This document shows positions 27,884 through 38,500 of a DNA stretch of 64,000 bases, one piece after another. The notes under the pieces were generated by a model. That model worked only from the letters and a program-made list of their open reading frames with translations. It was not told the DNA's origin and made no database searches. This stretch comes from JAIYDQ01 sp034408855 (lineage in GTDB: Bacteria > Planctomycetota > Planctomycetia > Pirellulales > Pirellulaceae). Positions within the stretch are counted from its first letter, which is position 1; the number at the start of each line of letters is the position of its first letter. Made by a program: the position numbers and the translations under genes. The DNA lies in contig JAWXCK010000228.1 of NCBI GenBank assembly GCA_034408855.1, positions 1-64,000 on the forward strand. The letters are read 5' to 3'.

Positions 27884-28138
27884 CTAGTTCTGCTCAACAG
27901 CAGTTTTTTCTGGCCTGCGATGGTATTTTTCGACAGTATGTCGGAAGTTCGCCTCGACCGACTGTCGAATCATAGTTTCGACAACCGAACCGATTACAAA
28001 TCCCACCACCGAAAAGATCAACAAGAATCCCAGCGAGCTCATCAGAGCCTGTTCGATATGACCGCCGCTGAGTATGTTCCGCATTAGTACAAAAGCGAAT
28101 GCGATACATCCTAAACGAGCGGCATAAGCGCGAACCAT
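27884..28138 (-). CDS. Small membrane protein upstream of the flagellar sigma factor
   Basis: 84 aa with two hydrophobic helices (about residues 8-25 and 34-54) and a positively charged C-terminal tail (YHRRPEK). I do not recognise the family. Codon use and position, directly ahead of the sigma gene in the same direction, support it as a real gene of the flagellar run. A role in flagellar assembly is inference from location only. Confidence 0.6.
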   Translation of the reverse strand: MVRAYAARLGCIAFAFVLMRNILSGGHIEQALMSSLGFLLIFSVVGFVIGSVVETMIRQSVEANFRHTVEKYHRRPEKTAVEQN

Positions 28139-28556
28139 TTGCTAGTTTCCATTTGCTGATCGAGCAAAGCTGAAATCTTCTCAGCCCGCTTTTTGGTCCA
28201 GACCATCCAGCTAAGGGCTTATCGGAACAATGCTGGATCACTCTTGAATCAATCTCGGTTTATTCCGATGATTCGTAAAGTCATCGAGCCACAGATTCGC
28301 TAGATTGCGCAAACTTGCAAAGGCTCAAATTTCGGTAAGCACTATACGTTTGCATTCGCGTCGCGCGCTCTTGAATACTGTCTAATCCGAAGCATCGTTA
28401 CTTGCTGAAAAATCGTAATCGATCGCCAAGCGAAGTGTATCAAAATCGTATCGCGCGCATCGGTGGCTTCGACATGGACTCGAATCGTGAGCTACCCTTC
28501 TCAATGGAGAGGGATGTGTATCCCTTAGGAAGTTATCCAAAGGAGTTCGGCGAAGG
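28139..28556. other. Divergent intergenic region, no gene seen
   Basis: 418 bp between the flagellar run and the lipoprotein gene. Short open frames are present on both strands without any recognisable protein or RNA feature. It presumably carries promoters for both directions, but none stands out. Confidence 0.4.
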
Positions 28557-31235
28557 ATGCAAGCCGCGCGACATGAAGTCCATTCTCAACAACGCGATGC
28601 TGTCACCACGGCATCGAAGGCGATTTCGTTTCTTGGCATCACATGTTTAATCACTTGTCTAATCCTATGCATCGCCGGATGTGCGACGCTAACGATCCCG
28701 GCTATCGACCCGAGCGGTAATCGTATTTTTTCGTCGTTGCCGACGCAGTTGACGCTGCCGCAACTTCACGGTCCCAATGGCCAGAACATCGTACCGAACC
28801 CAAGTTTTCCTGAACCGCCCACGCCGCCCAACTGCTTGCAAGGGCCTGGAAGACCGGTGGCGGCGGTTCAGAACGCCGCGCCACGGTCGTCTCCCGATCG
28901 AGGCCGTTGCGGTCAGATGCTGTTGACTCCAACGCGAATCGTTGCACCTGTCGGTGGCGAAGTCGTCTTGATCGCTGGTGTGTGCGGTGAAGATGGGTAC
29001 TTGGTCAGCGGCGAACCGATCGAGTGGATGCTGGCACCGGATAGCGTTGGAGAGATTATCGAAGTTGGCGACGACATGAAAGGGAAACGAAAACCGGTAT
29101 TTAAGAAATCTACCAAACCCGTGGTCGAGAAACTCGACGTCGATTTCGCTCGCGGAAGAACCAGTTCCGAAGCGGGCCGCATTACGCGTGGATCTTTCAA
29201 ACCAACCGACGATATCGCACTTAAAAGAGGGCAAACCTGGGTCAGTCTTACCAGTCCAACCGAAGGGCTTTCACGGGTTACCGTTCTGGCACCAGACAGC
29301 GACGTCTGGGATCGCCGACGACAAACGGCAACAATTTATTGGGTCGATGCAAGCTGGCAATTTCCTGCCCCGCAAACATTACGAGTCGGTGAGATTGCCA
29401 CCCTTATTACTCAGGTCAAAAAAGCTGAAGGTTTTGCACCAGCCAAAGATTGGATCGTCAAGTATCGCTTGATGAACGAAGGTGTCGGCCAGTTTCTCAC
29501 TCAGACTCCAGGCGGTGGAGCAGGCATCGATCAACTGGTCGACTCCGACGCTAAAGCCGTTGGGCGACTTGGCAACCCTTCGAACAAACCAGGTACGGCG
29601 ATTGTCTCGATCGAAATCGCCAGACCTGCCCAAGGTTCTGAAAAGATGCCCGAGCTTCCGATTGCTCGTGGTCAAACGATGATTACATGGAGCGCACCGC
29701 TCCTGCAATTACAGGTGACAGGCAATGACACAACGATGGTAGGGCAGCCGATCGAATATCAAGTAAGCTTGGCAAACGCTGGAGATCTCGCTGCCGAAAA
29801 CGTACGCTTGACGATGGACATGAAGAATCCATCTCTGCAAGCCGAATACGATCAACAAACCTTGCCAACCGAAAAATCGAATTTGGGAGCCGTATGGAAC
29901 ATCGGAATGATTCCTGCTCGACAAGTTTTCGAAGCTCGGATTCGTATCACGCCGACTGCCGAAAGTGATAATCGCATTCAGTTCAACGCGACCGCATCGC
30001 CAAATCTTGCCGAAACCGCAACCGTTCCATTATTAGCCGTGAAGCCGCAAGTCACGCTGAAGTTCGCGCCTGAGCCTGGAATGGAACAGGTCGAGGTGGG
30101 TCAACCGACGATTTTCAAAATTGTCGCCACGAATACGGGCCGTACTACGCTGAACGCGATCACACTTTTAATCGACACCGACGTCGGCTTGCAGCACGCC
30201 GATGGTGGCTCGAATGTGATTTCGCAAACTATTCCCTATCTGCCGCCGGGGCAATCGCAAGAATTGGGCGTGCGGTTCATCGTTCGCAAAGCTGGGGAAC
30301 TCGGCGCAAGGTTGATCGCCAAAATCGGAGGACTTCAAATTGAAGAGCGGAAGACCTTTGTTCGAGGTGTAGAGGCAACACCTCGTCAATCGAATATGTC
30401 GGTTCAACTGCGTGCTCAAAATGGAACGACACAAATCGCGCCGAACGCCGAAGTCAATGTTCAAGGACTGCTGCAAAACCGCGGTCAAACGACGCTCACG
30501 AATATCCAAATGCTTGTCGAGTATCAGCCGTCGCTGGCACTGACACAAGCTTCGCAGGGAATCAACCATCGAACTCAGGATCGCCAGCTTACGTGGTCAG
30601 TCCCGGTACTTGAACCTGGAAAACAACTTGCCGTCGAGATGGTCTTCCGATCCATCGCCGGATCGCCGCCACCTTCAATTCGCATCACCGCTCGAAGTGC
30701 TGAAGGGATGAATGCTCAAGAGTCGTTGAACTTCAATCAGTCCGCAGGTGCCGGTAACGAACCACCAGTGCTGCCGTTTAATCCAACCGACAATAGTGTT
30801 CTACCGACGCCAGGCGCGGGTGCTGGTTTGAATCCGTCAGCCGTTGGCAACAATCCCTGGTCGCTTTCGATCATTCCGATCGATAGTCAAGTCGCCGTCG
30901 GGCAATCGGCCCGATACAACATATCGTTTCAAAACAATCGACCACAAGCCGATCAAAATGTAAGACTCGAGTTTCTTCTCCCGCAAGGAGCAGAGGTACT
31001 TGGTTTGAGTCTTGGTGACGGCACGCCTGTTGCGACGCAACGTTCCGATGACGGACGTCGGCTTTTGGTGGTACCGTTTCAATATCTAAAAAGTGGCGAA
31101 GTCATTCCGCTTGTACTCGGATTGAAGCACGGAGTTCCCGGCGCCGATGTCCTGGAAGTATTTTTGCAGAGCGCTAGCGACCAGCAAGGTGCACGGCAGC
31201 AATCGAGAATCAGCGTTCGACCTAGCTTGCAGTAA
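28557..31235 (+). CDS. Large lipoprotein with DUF11-type repeats
   Basis: 892 aa. The lipobox IAGC (Cys at about 42) follows a hydrophobic stretch, so the protein should be lipid-anchored in the envelope. After a Pro-rich linker and a conserved region (LTPTRIVAPVGGEVVLIAGV), at least four repeats of the OmcB/DUF11 kind follow: NAGDLAAENVRLTM, NTGRTTLNAITLLID, NRGQTTLTNIQMLVEY and NNRPQADQNVRLEFLLP. Similar OmcB-like proteins are abundant in planctomycete envelopes. An AAGGAG lies 11 bases upstream of the ATG. Exact function is unknown; it is probably a structural envelope protein. Confidence 0.8.
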   Translation: MQAARHEVHSQQRDAVTTASKAISFLGITCLITCLILCIAGCATLTIPAIDPSGNRIFSSLPTQLTLPQLHGPNGQNIVPNPSFPEPPTPPNCLQGPGRPVAAVQNAAPRSSPDRGRCGQMLLTPTRIVAPVGGEVVLIAGVCGEDGYLVSGEPIEWMLAPDSVGEIIEVGDDMKGKRKPVFKKSTKPVVEKLDVDFARGRTSSEAGRITRGSFKPTDDIALKRGQTWVSLTSPTEGLSRVTVLAPDSDVWDRRRQTATIYWVDASWQFPAPQTLRVGEIATLITQVKKAEGFAPAKDWIVKYRLMNEGVGQFLTQTPGGGAGIDQLVDSDAKAVGRLGNPSNKPGTAIVSIEIARPAQGSEKMPELPIARGQTMITWSAPLLQLQVTGNDTTMVGQPIEYQVSLANAGDLAAENVRLTMDMKNPSLQAEYDQQTLPTEKSNLGAVWNIGMIPARQVFEARIRITPTAESDNRIQFNATASPNLAETATVPLLAVKPQVTLKFAPEPGMEQVEVGQPTIFKIVATNTGRTTLNAITLLIDTDVGLQHADGGSNVISQTIPYLPPGQSQELGVRFIVRKAGELGARLIAKIGGLQIEERKTFVRGVEATPRQSNMSVQLRAQNGTTQIAPNAEVNVQGLLQNRGQTTLTNIQMLVEYQPSLALTQASQGINHRTQDRQLTWSVPVLEPGKQLAVEMVFRSIAGSPPPSIRITARSAEGMNAQESLNFNQSAGAGNEPPVLPFNPTDNSVLPTPGAGAGLNPSAVGNNPWSLSIIPIDSQVAVGQSARYNISFQNNRPQADQNVRLEFLLPQGAEVLGLSLGDGTPVATQRSDDGRRLLVVPFQYLKSGEVIPLVLGLKHGVPGADVLEVFLQSASDQQGARQQSRISVRPSLQ

Positions 31236-31269
31236 CGACAAGACCAGTTTTGCGTTTATCGAAGGTAGT

Positions 31270-31287
31270 GGAGGTTGTTAAACCTCC
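31270..31287. terminator. Short hairpin between convergent genes
   Basis: GGAGGTT and AACCTCC pair perfectly around a 4-base loop, between the lipoprotein gene and convergent dusB. There is no strong T-tract; it is a possible bidirectional terminator. Confidence 0.4.
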
Positions 31288-31328
31288 CCGTGTCTGGGGA
31301 TCTTTAACGAAATCCACGGCTTAAAGGC

Positions 31329-32402
31329 TCACGGCTGCGTTGCGGTTGGAAAATAATTTTCAACGACATCGAGGAAGGCTTCGCGGGTTGTCACTTTGTC
31401 GATGTGAGTTCGAAAATGTCGAGCACCATATTTGCTCTGCGCATAGGAGCAGGCAAATTTTCGCATTAAAAGTGTCCCCTTTTCGTCGCCGAATCGCTGG
31501 CAGACGAGCTCGTAGTGATGCAGCAAGCAACGTTTCTGCTCTTCGAGTGTCGGTTCCGGTGGGATGCTGTCGCCGCGAATGGCGGCCGCAGCTTGGGCAA
31601 ACAGCCACGGACGTCCAAGTGAAGCGCGAGCGATCATCACGGCGTCGACGTGATAGCGTTGGAATGCGTAAACGACTTGTTCGGCTGTTTGAAGGTCGCC
31701 ATTTCCGATGAGCGGAATGCGCTGTAGATGTTGTTTGATTTCGGATATTCGATTCCAATCGGCGGAGCCCTTAAAATAGTCTTCGGCAGTCCGGCCATGA
31801 ACGGTGAGGGCCGAGGCCCCTGCCCTTTCGACGGTCTTGGCGATCTGTATGTGATTCATCGCGTCGCGGGTGCAGCCAAGCCGAATTTTTGCAGTTACCG
31901 GAGTTGGAGAGCACGCTTCGACCAATCGCGATATGATCGCATACATTCGATCTGGATCGCGAAGCAAATACGATCCGCTATGCGCTTTCTCGGTGACTTG
32001 TTTGACGGGACATCCGAAGTTGATATCGACAACGCTTACTTGGTACTCTTCGACCAATCGTTTACCGACCTTGGCCATCGTGTCGGGATCGTTATCCCAA
32101 ATCTGAACAGCGAGCGGTCGAGCTTCGTCGCGAACTCCCCATAGTCGATCGGGATGTTCGCAATCATGCTCATCCAACCAAACGAAACCGCGAGCGTTGA
32201 TCATTTCGGTGGCTTGCAGGCCAACTCCGCCATATTCACGCACGATCTGCCGAAACGCAAAGTTCGTGTAGCCAGCCATCGGGGCCTGAAAGATCGGCGG
32301 GTCGACGACCAAGGAGCCGATCTGGATGGGACGAATTTCAGATAACGGGCGAAGCGGCGGATTCGAGTCGATGGCCTCTGAAGCGAGCTCTGCGATAGTC
32401 AA
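31329..32402 (-). CDS. dusB: tRNA-dihydrouridine synthase, DusB type
   Basis: 357 aa. FMN-dependent TIM barrel with APMAGYTN at the N-terminus, EMINARG, VDINFGCP (catalytic Cys), KIRLG, TVHGRT, IGNGD and MIARASLGRPWLF, the standard Dus order. It reduces uridines in the tRNA D-loop. It follows korB by nine bases on the same strand, so it is probably the last gene of the korA-korB-dusB run. The N-terminal 25 residues are an extension beyond the barrel. Confidence 0.93.
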   Translation of the reverse strand: MTIAELASEAIDSNPPLRPLSEIRPIQIGSLVVDPPIFQAPMAGYTNFAFRQIVREYGGVGLQATEMINARGFVWLDEHDCEHPDRLWGVRDEARPLAVQIWDNDPDTMAKVGKRLVEEYQVSVVDINFGCPVKQVTEKAHSGSYLLRDPDRMYAIISRLVEACSPTPVTAKIRLGCTRDAMNHIQIAKTVERAGASALTVHGRTAEDYFKGSADWNRISEIKQHLQRIPLIGNGDLQTAEQVVYAFQRYHVDAVMIARASLGRPWLFAQAAAAIRGDSIPPEPTLEEQKRCLLHHYELVCQRFGDEKGTLLMRKFACSYAQSKYGARHFRTHIDKVTTREAFLDVVENYFPTATQP

Positions 32403-32411
32403 GGTAGTTCT

Positions 32412-33428
32412 CTATGTAACGGTCCAAGTATCGCCACTACTGAGCATTTTCTGCAGATCGCCTTTGCCTCGCTTGGCGATCGAATCGGAAATCTGTTCAC
32501 GTATTGCATCGCCGAATGTCTTCAATTGTACAGCTCGAAAGACGCCGATCGGTTCAGGGAAATCAGGGCGTCGCATGCGAGCCAACAGATAAGCGTGAAT
32601 GGAATCGGCTTGCTCGTCATGAAACAAAAGGTCGTCTTCTTTCACGCCCGATGTGTTCAGGTCTACGACCTCGGGAGTCATCCCATTGAGCCGAATCCCT
32701 TTGTCGCGATCCTTGCCAAAGATCATCGGCTTACCATGCTCGAGCTCGATCGTTGCATCGTCACGCGTTGCTTTGTCTTGAGCGTAACTGAACGCACCAT
32801 CGTTGAAGACGTTGCAGTTTTGATAGACCTCGACAAAGGAAGTTCCTTTGTGTTCAGCAGCGCGTTTCAAGGTATAGGCCAAGTGCTTGACGTTCGAATC
32901 GACAGAACGAGCAACAAAAGTCGCCTCGGCACCCAATGCCAAAATCATCGGATTGAGGGGATGGTCGATAACGCCCGTAGGCGTTGTCTTGGTGATCTGG
33001 CCTTCGACACTCGTCGGCGAATATTGCCCTTTCGTCAAACCATAAATTCGATTGTTAAACAGGATGTAGTTGATATCCAAATTACGACGAAGCACATGAA
33101 TGAAATGATTCCCACCGATACTCAATGCGTCGCCGTCACCGGTGATAACCCAGACGGTCAAATCTGGGCGGGAAACTTTTAAACCGGTTGCAATTGCCGG
33201 TGCTCGTCCATGGATCGAGTGGATGCCGTAAGAGTTGATGTAATATGGAAAGCGACTCGAGCAGCCGATCCCGGAAACGAAAACAGTCTTTTCAGGAGCA
33301 ACGCCAATTTCCGGAAGGACCTTCTTCATCTGAGCCAAAATGGAATAGTCGCCACAACCTGGGCACCAGCGAATATCTTGATCGCTTGTGAAGCTACTGG
33401 CAGTCAAAACGGGAAGAGCAGTGCTCAT
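32412..33428 (-). CDS. korB: 2-oxoacid:ferredoxin oxidoreductase, beta subunit
   Basis: 338 aa from the ATG at 33428; the frame is open further upstream, but that part has no similarity. Thiamine-diphosphate signatures are present: WCPGCGDYSIL, GIGCSSRFP, GDGDALSIGGNHFIH and NNRIYGLTKGQYSPTS. With the alpha/gamma subunit encoded just upstream it forms a KGOR/OGOR-type enzyme that converts 2-oxoglutarate (or a related 2-oxoacid) and CoA to acyl-CoA with reduction of ferredoxin. The choice of 2-oxoglutarate is by family convention, not by a residue I can point to. Confidence 0.92.
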   Translation of the reverse strand: MSTALPVLTASSFTSDQDIRWCPGCGDYSILAQMKKVLPEIGVAPEKTVFVSGIGCSSRFPYYINSYGIHSIHGRAPAIATGLKVSRPDLTVWVITGDGDALSIGGNHFIHVLRRNLDINYILFNNRIYGLTKGQYSPTSVEGQITKTTPTGVIDHPLNPMILALGAEATFVARSVDSNVKHLAYTLKRAAEHKGTSFVEVYQNCNVFNDGAFSYAQDKATRDDATIELEHGKPMIFGKDRDKGIRLNGMTPEVVDLNTSGVKEDDLLFHDEQADSIHAYLLARMRRPDFPEPIGVFRAVQLKTFGDAIREQISDSIAKRGKGDLQKMLSSGDTWTVT

Positions 33429-33495
33429 AAAAATTTCGTTCTTCGAGAAATGGGGTGTGATTCTTGGTGGATAAAGTATGTTAACGGTCGAGAAA

Positions 33496-35400
33496 CTAAC
33501 CAGCTTTTGCGGCAACCGCCCCGCGGCTTACCGGTGATTTGCTGAGTTCACAAATTTTTTCGTAAACTTCGGCAACCATAAACGGTTTCCCTTTGACTTT
33601 GTTCAAGCCAACGGCATCGACGAGATACCGGCTGCGAATCAGCATACGAAGCTGGCCCATATTGAGTTCGGGAATGAGAACTTTTTCGTATCGCGAAAGC
33701 AGTTCGCCAAAATTGCTTGGCAACGGATTCAGATATCGGACGTGGGCATGAGCGACGCTTCGACCTTCGGCTTGCGCTTGCTGCACGGCCGTCAAGCAAG
33801 CTCCGCGTGTTCCGCCCCACGAAACGACTAACAATTCGCCGCTTTGTGGTCCAACAACCGTTTGCGGCGGCAGAAGCTTGGCGGCATTGGCAACTTTTTG
33901 AGCGCGAATATTCGTCATCTTCTGATGGTTTTCAGGATCGTACGAGATGTTGCCTGTTCCATCTTCCTTTTCTATCCCTCCGACGCGGTGCATCAAGCCA
34001 GGTGTCCCTGGAATGGCCCAAGGTCGAGCAAGCAATTCGTTTCGCGAATAGGGAAGAAATGGAGTATCATCTGTTTTCGGGCCGGGATGTTCGACCAGAA
34101 TCGGTTCTAGCTTGCTGACGTCTGGAATCTCCCAGGGTTCCGAACCGTTAGCGATGTATCCGTCGGAAAGAACAACGACTGGCAGCATCAACTGAGTCGC
34201 GATTTTCCACGCATCTTGGATGATTTCGAAGCAATCGCCGGGGCTCGAAGCCGCCAAGACTGGCAGCGGCGATTCGCCGTTCCTTCCGAACATGACTTGT
34301 AGAAGGTCGGATTGCTCGGTCTTGGTCGGAAGCCCCGTACTAGGTCCACCTCGCTGAACGTTGATGACAAGCATCGGCAACTCGAGCATCATTGCCAATC
34401 CCATCGCTTCAGCTTTGAGGGCTATTCCAGGTCCACTCGAGGTCGTTACGGCCATTTGGCCACCGTAGGCGGCACCGATCGCCGAGCATACAGCAGCGAT
34501 CTCGTCTTCGGCTTGAAAGGTGCAGACGCCAAAGTTCTTGAACTTGACCATCTCGTGCAAAATATCGCTGGCCGGTGTGATCGGATACGAAGCATAAAAA
34601 ATCTGCTTGTTGCTTCGCTCGGCAGCCGTGAGCAACCCTAACGCCATCGCGGTATTGCCCATAATGTTTCGATATTTTCCGGGCGGTAGATCGGCCGCAT
34701 CTACTTGATAGCTATTCCCGAAGGCTTCGATCGTCTCGCCAAAAGCCCAACCGGAACGCAAAGCTTTTTCATTGGCCTTGGCGATAACAGGTGCTCCGGC
34801 TGCGAACTTGCCGTGAATAAATCGCAGCGTTGCTTCGAGACTTCGACCATATAGCCAATAGACTAAGCCCATGGCAAAGAAGTTCTTGCAGCGATCGGCT
34901 TCCTTCGGGCTCAAACCGAATTCCGCCACCGCAGTCTTGGTCAACTTCGTCATCCCGACCTTGACCAAGCGATAGTTCTCCATCGCTGGTTCTTCGAGCG
35001 GACTCGTTGAAAGTTTAGCCAGCTTGAGATCTTTGTCTTCGAAGCTATCGTCGTTAACAACTAGCAAACCGCCTTTCCGCAGGTCGCTTAAGTTGGTAAT
35101 CAAAGCCGCTGGGTTCATCGCGATCAGCGCGTCTAAAGTATCGCCAGGCGTATGTACTTCATGCGATGCAAACTGAACTTGAAAGCCTGAAACGCCGGCA
35201 CGCGTACCTCGAGGTGCGCGGATTTCCGCTGGAAAGTCAGGGAAAGTCGCAATGTCGTTGCCGGCCAGGGCGGATGTATTCGTAAGCTGGGTACCCAACA
35301 ATTGCATCCCGTCGCCCGAATCTCCCACCAGCCGAACGGTAACGCCGCGGACTCTTTCAATGGGCTTCAGGGACATTGGCTGCGATGTTTCACTTGACAT
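33496..35400 (-). CDS. korA: 2-oxoacid:ferredoxin oxidoreductase, fused gamma-alpha subunit
   Basis: 634 aa. The N-terminal gamma domain (GDSGDGMQLLG, then FPDFPAEIRAPRGT) is fused to the pyrimidine-binding alpha domain (FYASYPITPASDILHEM, QAEDEIAA, TTSSGPGIALKAEAMGLA, NVQRGGPSTGLPTKTEQSDL). The C-terminal domain II contains NPLPSNFGELL and ELNMGQLR. It pairs with KorB 67 bp downstream. A 21-bp perfect-armed palindrome about 80 bp upstream of the start could be an operator. Confidence 0.93.
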   Translation of the reverse strand: MSSETSQPMSLKPIERVRGVTVRLVGDSGDGMQLLGTQLTNTSALAGNDIATFPDFPAEIRAPRGTRAGVSGFQVQFASHEVHTPGDTLDALIAMNPAALITNLSDLRKGGLLVVNDDSFEDKDLKLAKLSTSPLEEPAMENYRLVKVGMTKLTKTAVAEFGLSPKEADRCKNFFAMGLVYWLYGRSLEATLRFIHGKFAAGAPVIAKANEKALRSGWAFGETIEAFGNSYQVDAADLPPGKYRNIMGNTAMALGLLTAAERSNKQIFYASYPITPASDILHEMVKFKNFGVCTFQAEDEIAAVCSAIGAAYGGQMAVTTSSGPGIALKAEAMGLAMMLELPMLVINVQRGGPSTGLPTKTEQSDLLQVMFGRNGESPLPVLAASSPGDCFEIIQDAWKIATQLMLPVVVLSDGYIANGSEPWEIPDVSKLEPILVEHPGPKTDDTPFLPYSRNELLARPWAIPGTPGLMHRVGGIEKEDGTGNISYDPENHQKMTNIRAQKVANAAKLLPPQTVVGPQSGELLVVSWGGTRGACLTAVQQAQAEGRSVAHAHVRYLNPLPSNFGELLSRYEKVLIPELNMGQLRMLIRSRYLVDAVGLNKVKGKPFMVAEVYEKICELSKSPVSRGAVAAKAG

Positions 35401-35476
35401 AATTCAGAAACGGCTCTCGGAGAAAGTTACGGTCTAGGCGGGATATAGCGATAGTATCGATCATAAGACCGATACA

Positions 35477-35497
35477 TTTTGACAAATTCTGTCAAAA
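35477..35497. promoter_or_regulatory. Putative operator palindrome upstream of korA
   Basis: TTTTGACA, five spacer bases and TGTCAAAA form a perfect 8-bp inverted repeat about 80 bp upstream of korA. It resembles a dimeric regulator site; FNR/CRP-family sites of the TTGAC-GTCAA kind are one possibility. A second imperfect repeat (GTATCG/CGATAC) lies beside it. Confidence 0.4.
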
Positions 35498-35580
35498 CTA
35501 ACAGAGATTGAACACCTCAAAACTATCCTATTCTACCTCGCCTAGCAAAAATAGCTCTCCGGCGTAGCACCGATTTTCGT

Positions 35581-38500
35581 CTAGTTGGCATTGTTGGAGT
35601 CTTCGACATTTGCTTGATAAGGGCGGAATTTAACAATCTTCCCCTCGGTTTCGTCGAAGTAGATCATGGCATGCGGTTCGAGTTTATGGGCTGCCGAGGA
35701 ATCGATTAACTGGTTTGAATCGTTGCTGCTCATCTGCATTAACGCTCTTACTTCCAGGTCCCGCAGGCCCTGACGAGAGATGAATCGCGACAATGTTCCC
35801 CAGCTATCCGACCAACAAATAACATGCATCCCGACGCTTGCTCCTTCGCGGAGCAGTTTCGCGAAGGCGGCATCGGTTGTCATTTTTGCCGAATCTCCTG
35901 AACTTCCGAATGAAAATTCGTCAACATGCCGAAGTTCGCGAAATCGAGCCAAGTTAACGACAAATAGGACGACACTTGGTCGTGGCTCGTCGGGGGCTGC
36001 GATGCGCTGTTCCAATTCTTCCACCAGCGTCGCGATCGTCGTATCCACATCTCGCAAATCGCCCACAACTGGTTTCAAATTTCCATCCATCGCGCCATCG
36101 AAAAAGGCGGCGGATTCCAACCAAGGACGAACGACCGAAGTCCTGTCTTCCGTTCGTGACCCATCGAGATAGTATATTTTCGGTAACGGATTCGACTCTT
36201 GGACATGCAACCAACCTCGAAGGATCGAGCCGATCAGGTTGGCTGCCAGCGCATCGTCGCTTCCAACGATTGCAAAATGTCGACCGGCTTGTCGAGTAAG
36301 GGCACGCGTTACCGTCGGCTCGATGGAAAGGCTCTCGCCCAGCACTAACGGTAACGCACCCGATTCGATTTTTGGAATCGCATCGATTCCTCGCTGTACG
36401 TCCGACGTATCCCATACGGCGGGACGATGTCCTTCAAAAATAATTTGTCGACCGAGTAAATTCGTGGACGGATCATTGGGACGATCGCTTGGCGATATTC
36501 TCGACAGTTGCGCAGAATGCGATGACGACGTTAGGTACGCTACTTGAAACGGTTGATTCGATTCGATGCGTCCGCCCGCGTCGTTATAAATCGCTTGCCC
36601 CGAATGCCTTAATCGCGTAGCCGCCAGATTGTCTTCGCCAAGGATCATCATCGCGTCAGCACCGTCGCATTGAAGCGCAATGCGAACGGCCATCTGAGCC
36701 AACGTTGTTCGCGGTAACGAATACGATCCTCCTAAGGTTTGCGAGGCAAGGACCATGTGAATGCCGAACGATCGGCCTTGGCGAACTACCCGGTCTAGCA
36801 ACATGGCCGATTGCTGAGCAAGTTTGTCGTCCTCCACAAACATCTCTTGGAATTCGTCGATAACGACGAGCAATCGCGGCATCTTTTGTTCTGGTCGCAC
36901 TCGATGCCAGCTTGGAATATCTTGGACGCCGGCTTGTCGAAAGAGCTCGCCGCGTCGTTGCATCACTCGATCGAGGTACTCAAGAGAACTCAATCCAAAT
37001 TCACGTCGACTTTCAATACCAATTATCTCAGCATGTGGGAGTTTCTTCTGGGCATATATTTGAAACTCGACCCCTTTCTTAAAATCGAGTAGCACCATGC
37101 GGAGTTGATCGGGGGCATATTTAAGCGCGGCGCTGGTAATCAAGGTATGTAGCAGCGATGACTTTCCAGAACCGGTCTTACCGGCGATTAAAACATGCTG
37201 AGCAGTACCATGCCCTAAACGAAGATGAGTCGTTCGACCGACGCCTGCAACACCCAGCGGTATCACCAAGTCGTCGCTGGAAAATCCCCGTCCGAATTCT
37301 TCGACATCGACCTTGATCGTTTCAAAGGGCACTTCGATCCGACCAGCCTGCATAGCCGCTCGCGTGCAATGTTCGACAATCGCGGTGAGGGTGGTAGGTG
37401 ACGGCGGTGGGTCGATTTGAAGTTCCAGTCTATCGAGCCCTGGCTCGGCTACTCTGGCCACATCCGACAATTGCAATCGAAGTCCTGCTTGAAGTACTTT
37501 TTCGCGATCGGTATAGACTGGCCAAGGATGATCAGGATCGATCGTGATGATCACACCGATACCGCATCGAGCACCCGAAGCGAGCAAGACACATAGCGAC
37601 TTCCAAGAGGTTTCATCCAGGCCGAATGGAAAATTCGACCAAACGACCAATCGCAATGGTTCGGTCATCGGCCCAGCATCGTCATTGTATTCAAGGATAT
37701 TCGCGTATCGATCGCGAAGACGCTGCTGGATGATCTCTTCATTTTGATACGCCAACATCGATAACTGCTCGGCGATCTGATTGTGTTGCGTCCAAATTCG
37801 ATGACCGACCAAACGCGGATCCGCATCCGCCAATTGCATCAACCAGGCATAGTCTTTGCCCAGACCTTCCGGATCAATAATCGTGCAATGAAGGTTTCCC
37901 ATTGGAAGCGACGTCATCGCGCGCGCCAAAATCGATTGCACCAGTCCGCTCGCTTGTTGACGATGTTCACGATCAGCCTCGATGATCAACGCACCACACG
38001 TTAAGAGATCGAAGTCGATCCGTATCCGACTTTGAAAGTCGGGCTCGATCGATAGTTCACAACTGCCAATCGGAAAGACCGTCGAGTCCTTCGAACGCGA
38101 CCATTTACCTTGCGTCCAGATTTCGCTCTCCCAACTTGGAAAGCGTTGCTCAAAAAAATCAAGTTGCTTTTTTAGCCAAGCTTGAGCGTGCTCGGTTCCG
38201 GTCCGAACGCGGGCATTCAGTTTTCGAAGCAAACGCGTTTGTAGCTCTTCAAGTTCTCTCTGTTTCGCTTCAAAACTCTGGAGGTGTTGGTCGTACGCTT
38301 CTTTTTGACTTGTCGAAACTTGTTCGATAATCGGCGTGTGTTTTTGATCGGTTGTGCGAATGGATTTTTCGCAGTCCAACGCTGCTTGACAGCGAATGGA
38401 TGATTGCTGAGTTCGCAACGACAATTGTTCCTCCGCCAACTTGGAATCTAAGTTAGCCAAGGTAGTGCGATGTTCGTCGTCCAGTTTTTTCAGCCGTTCT

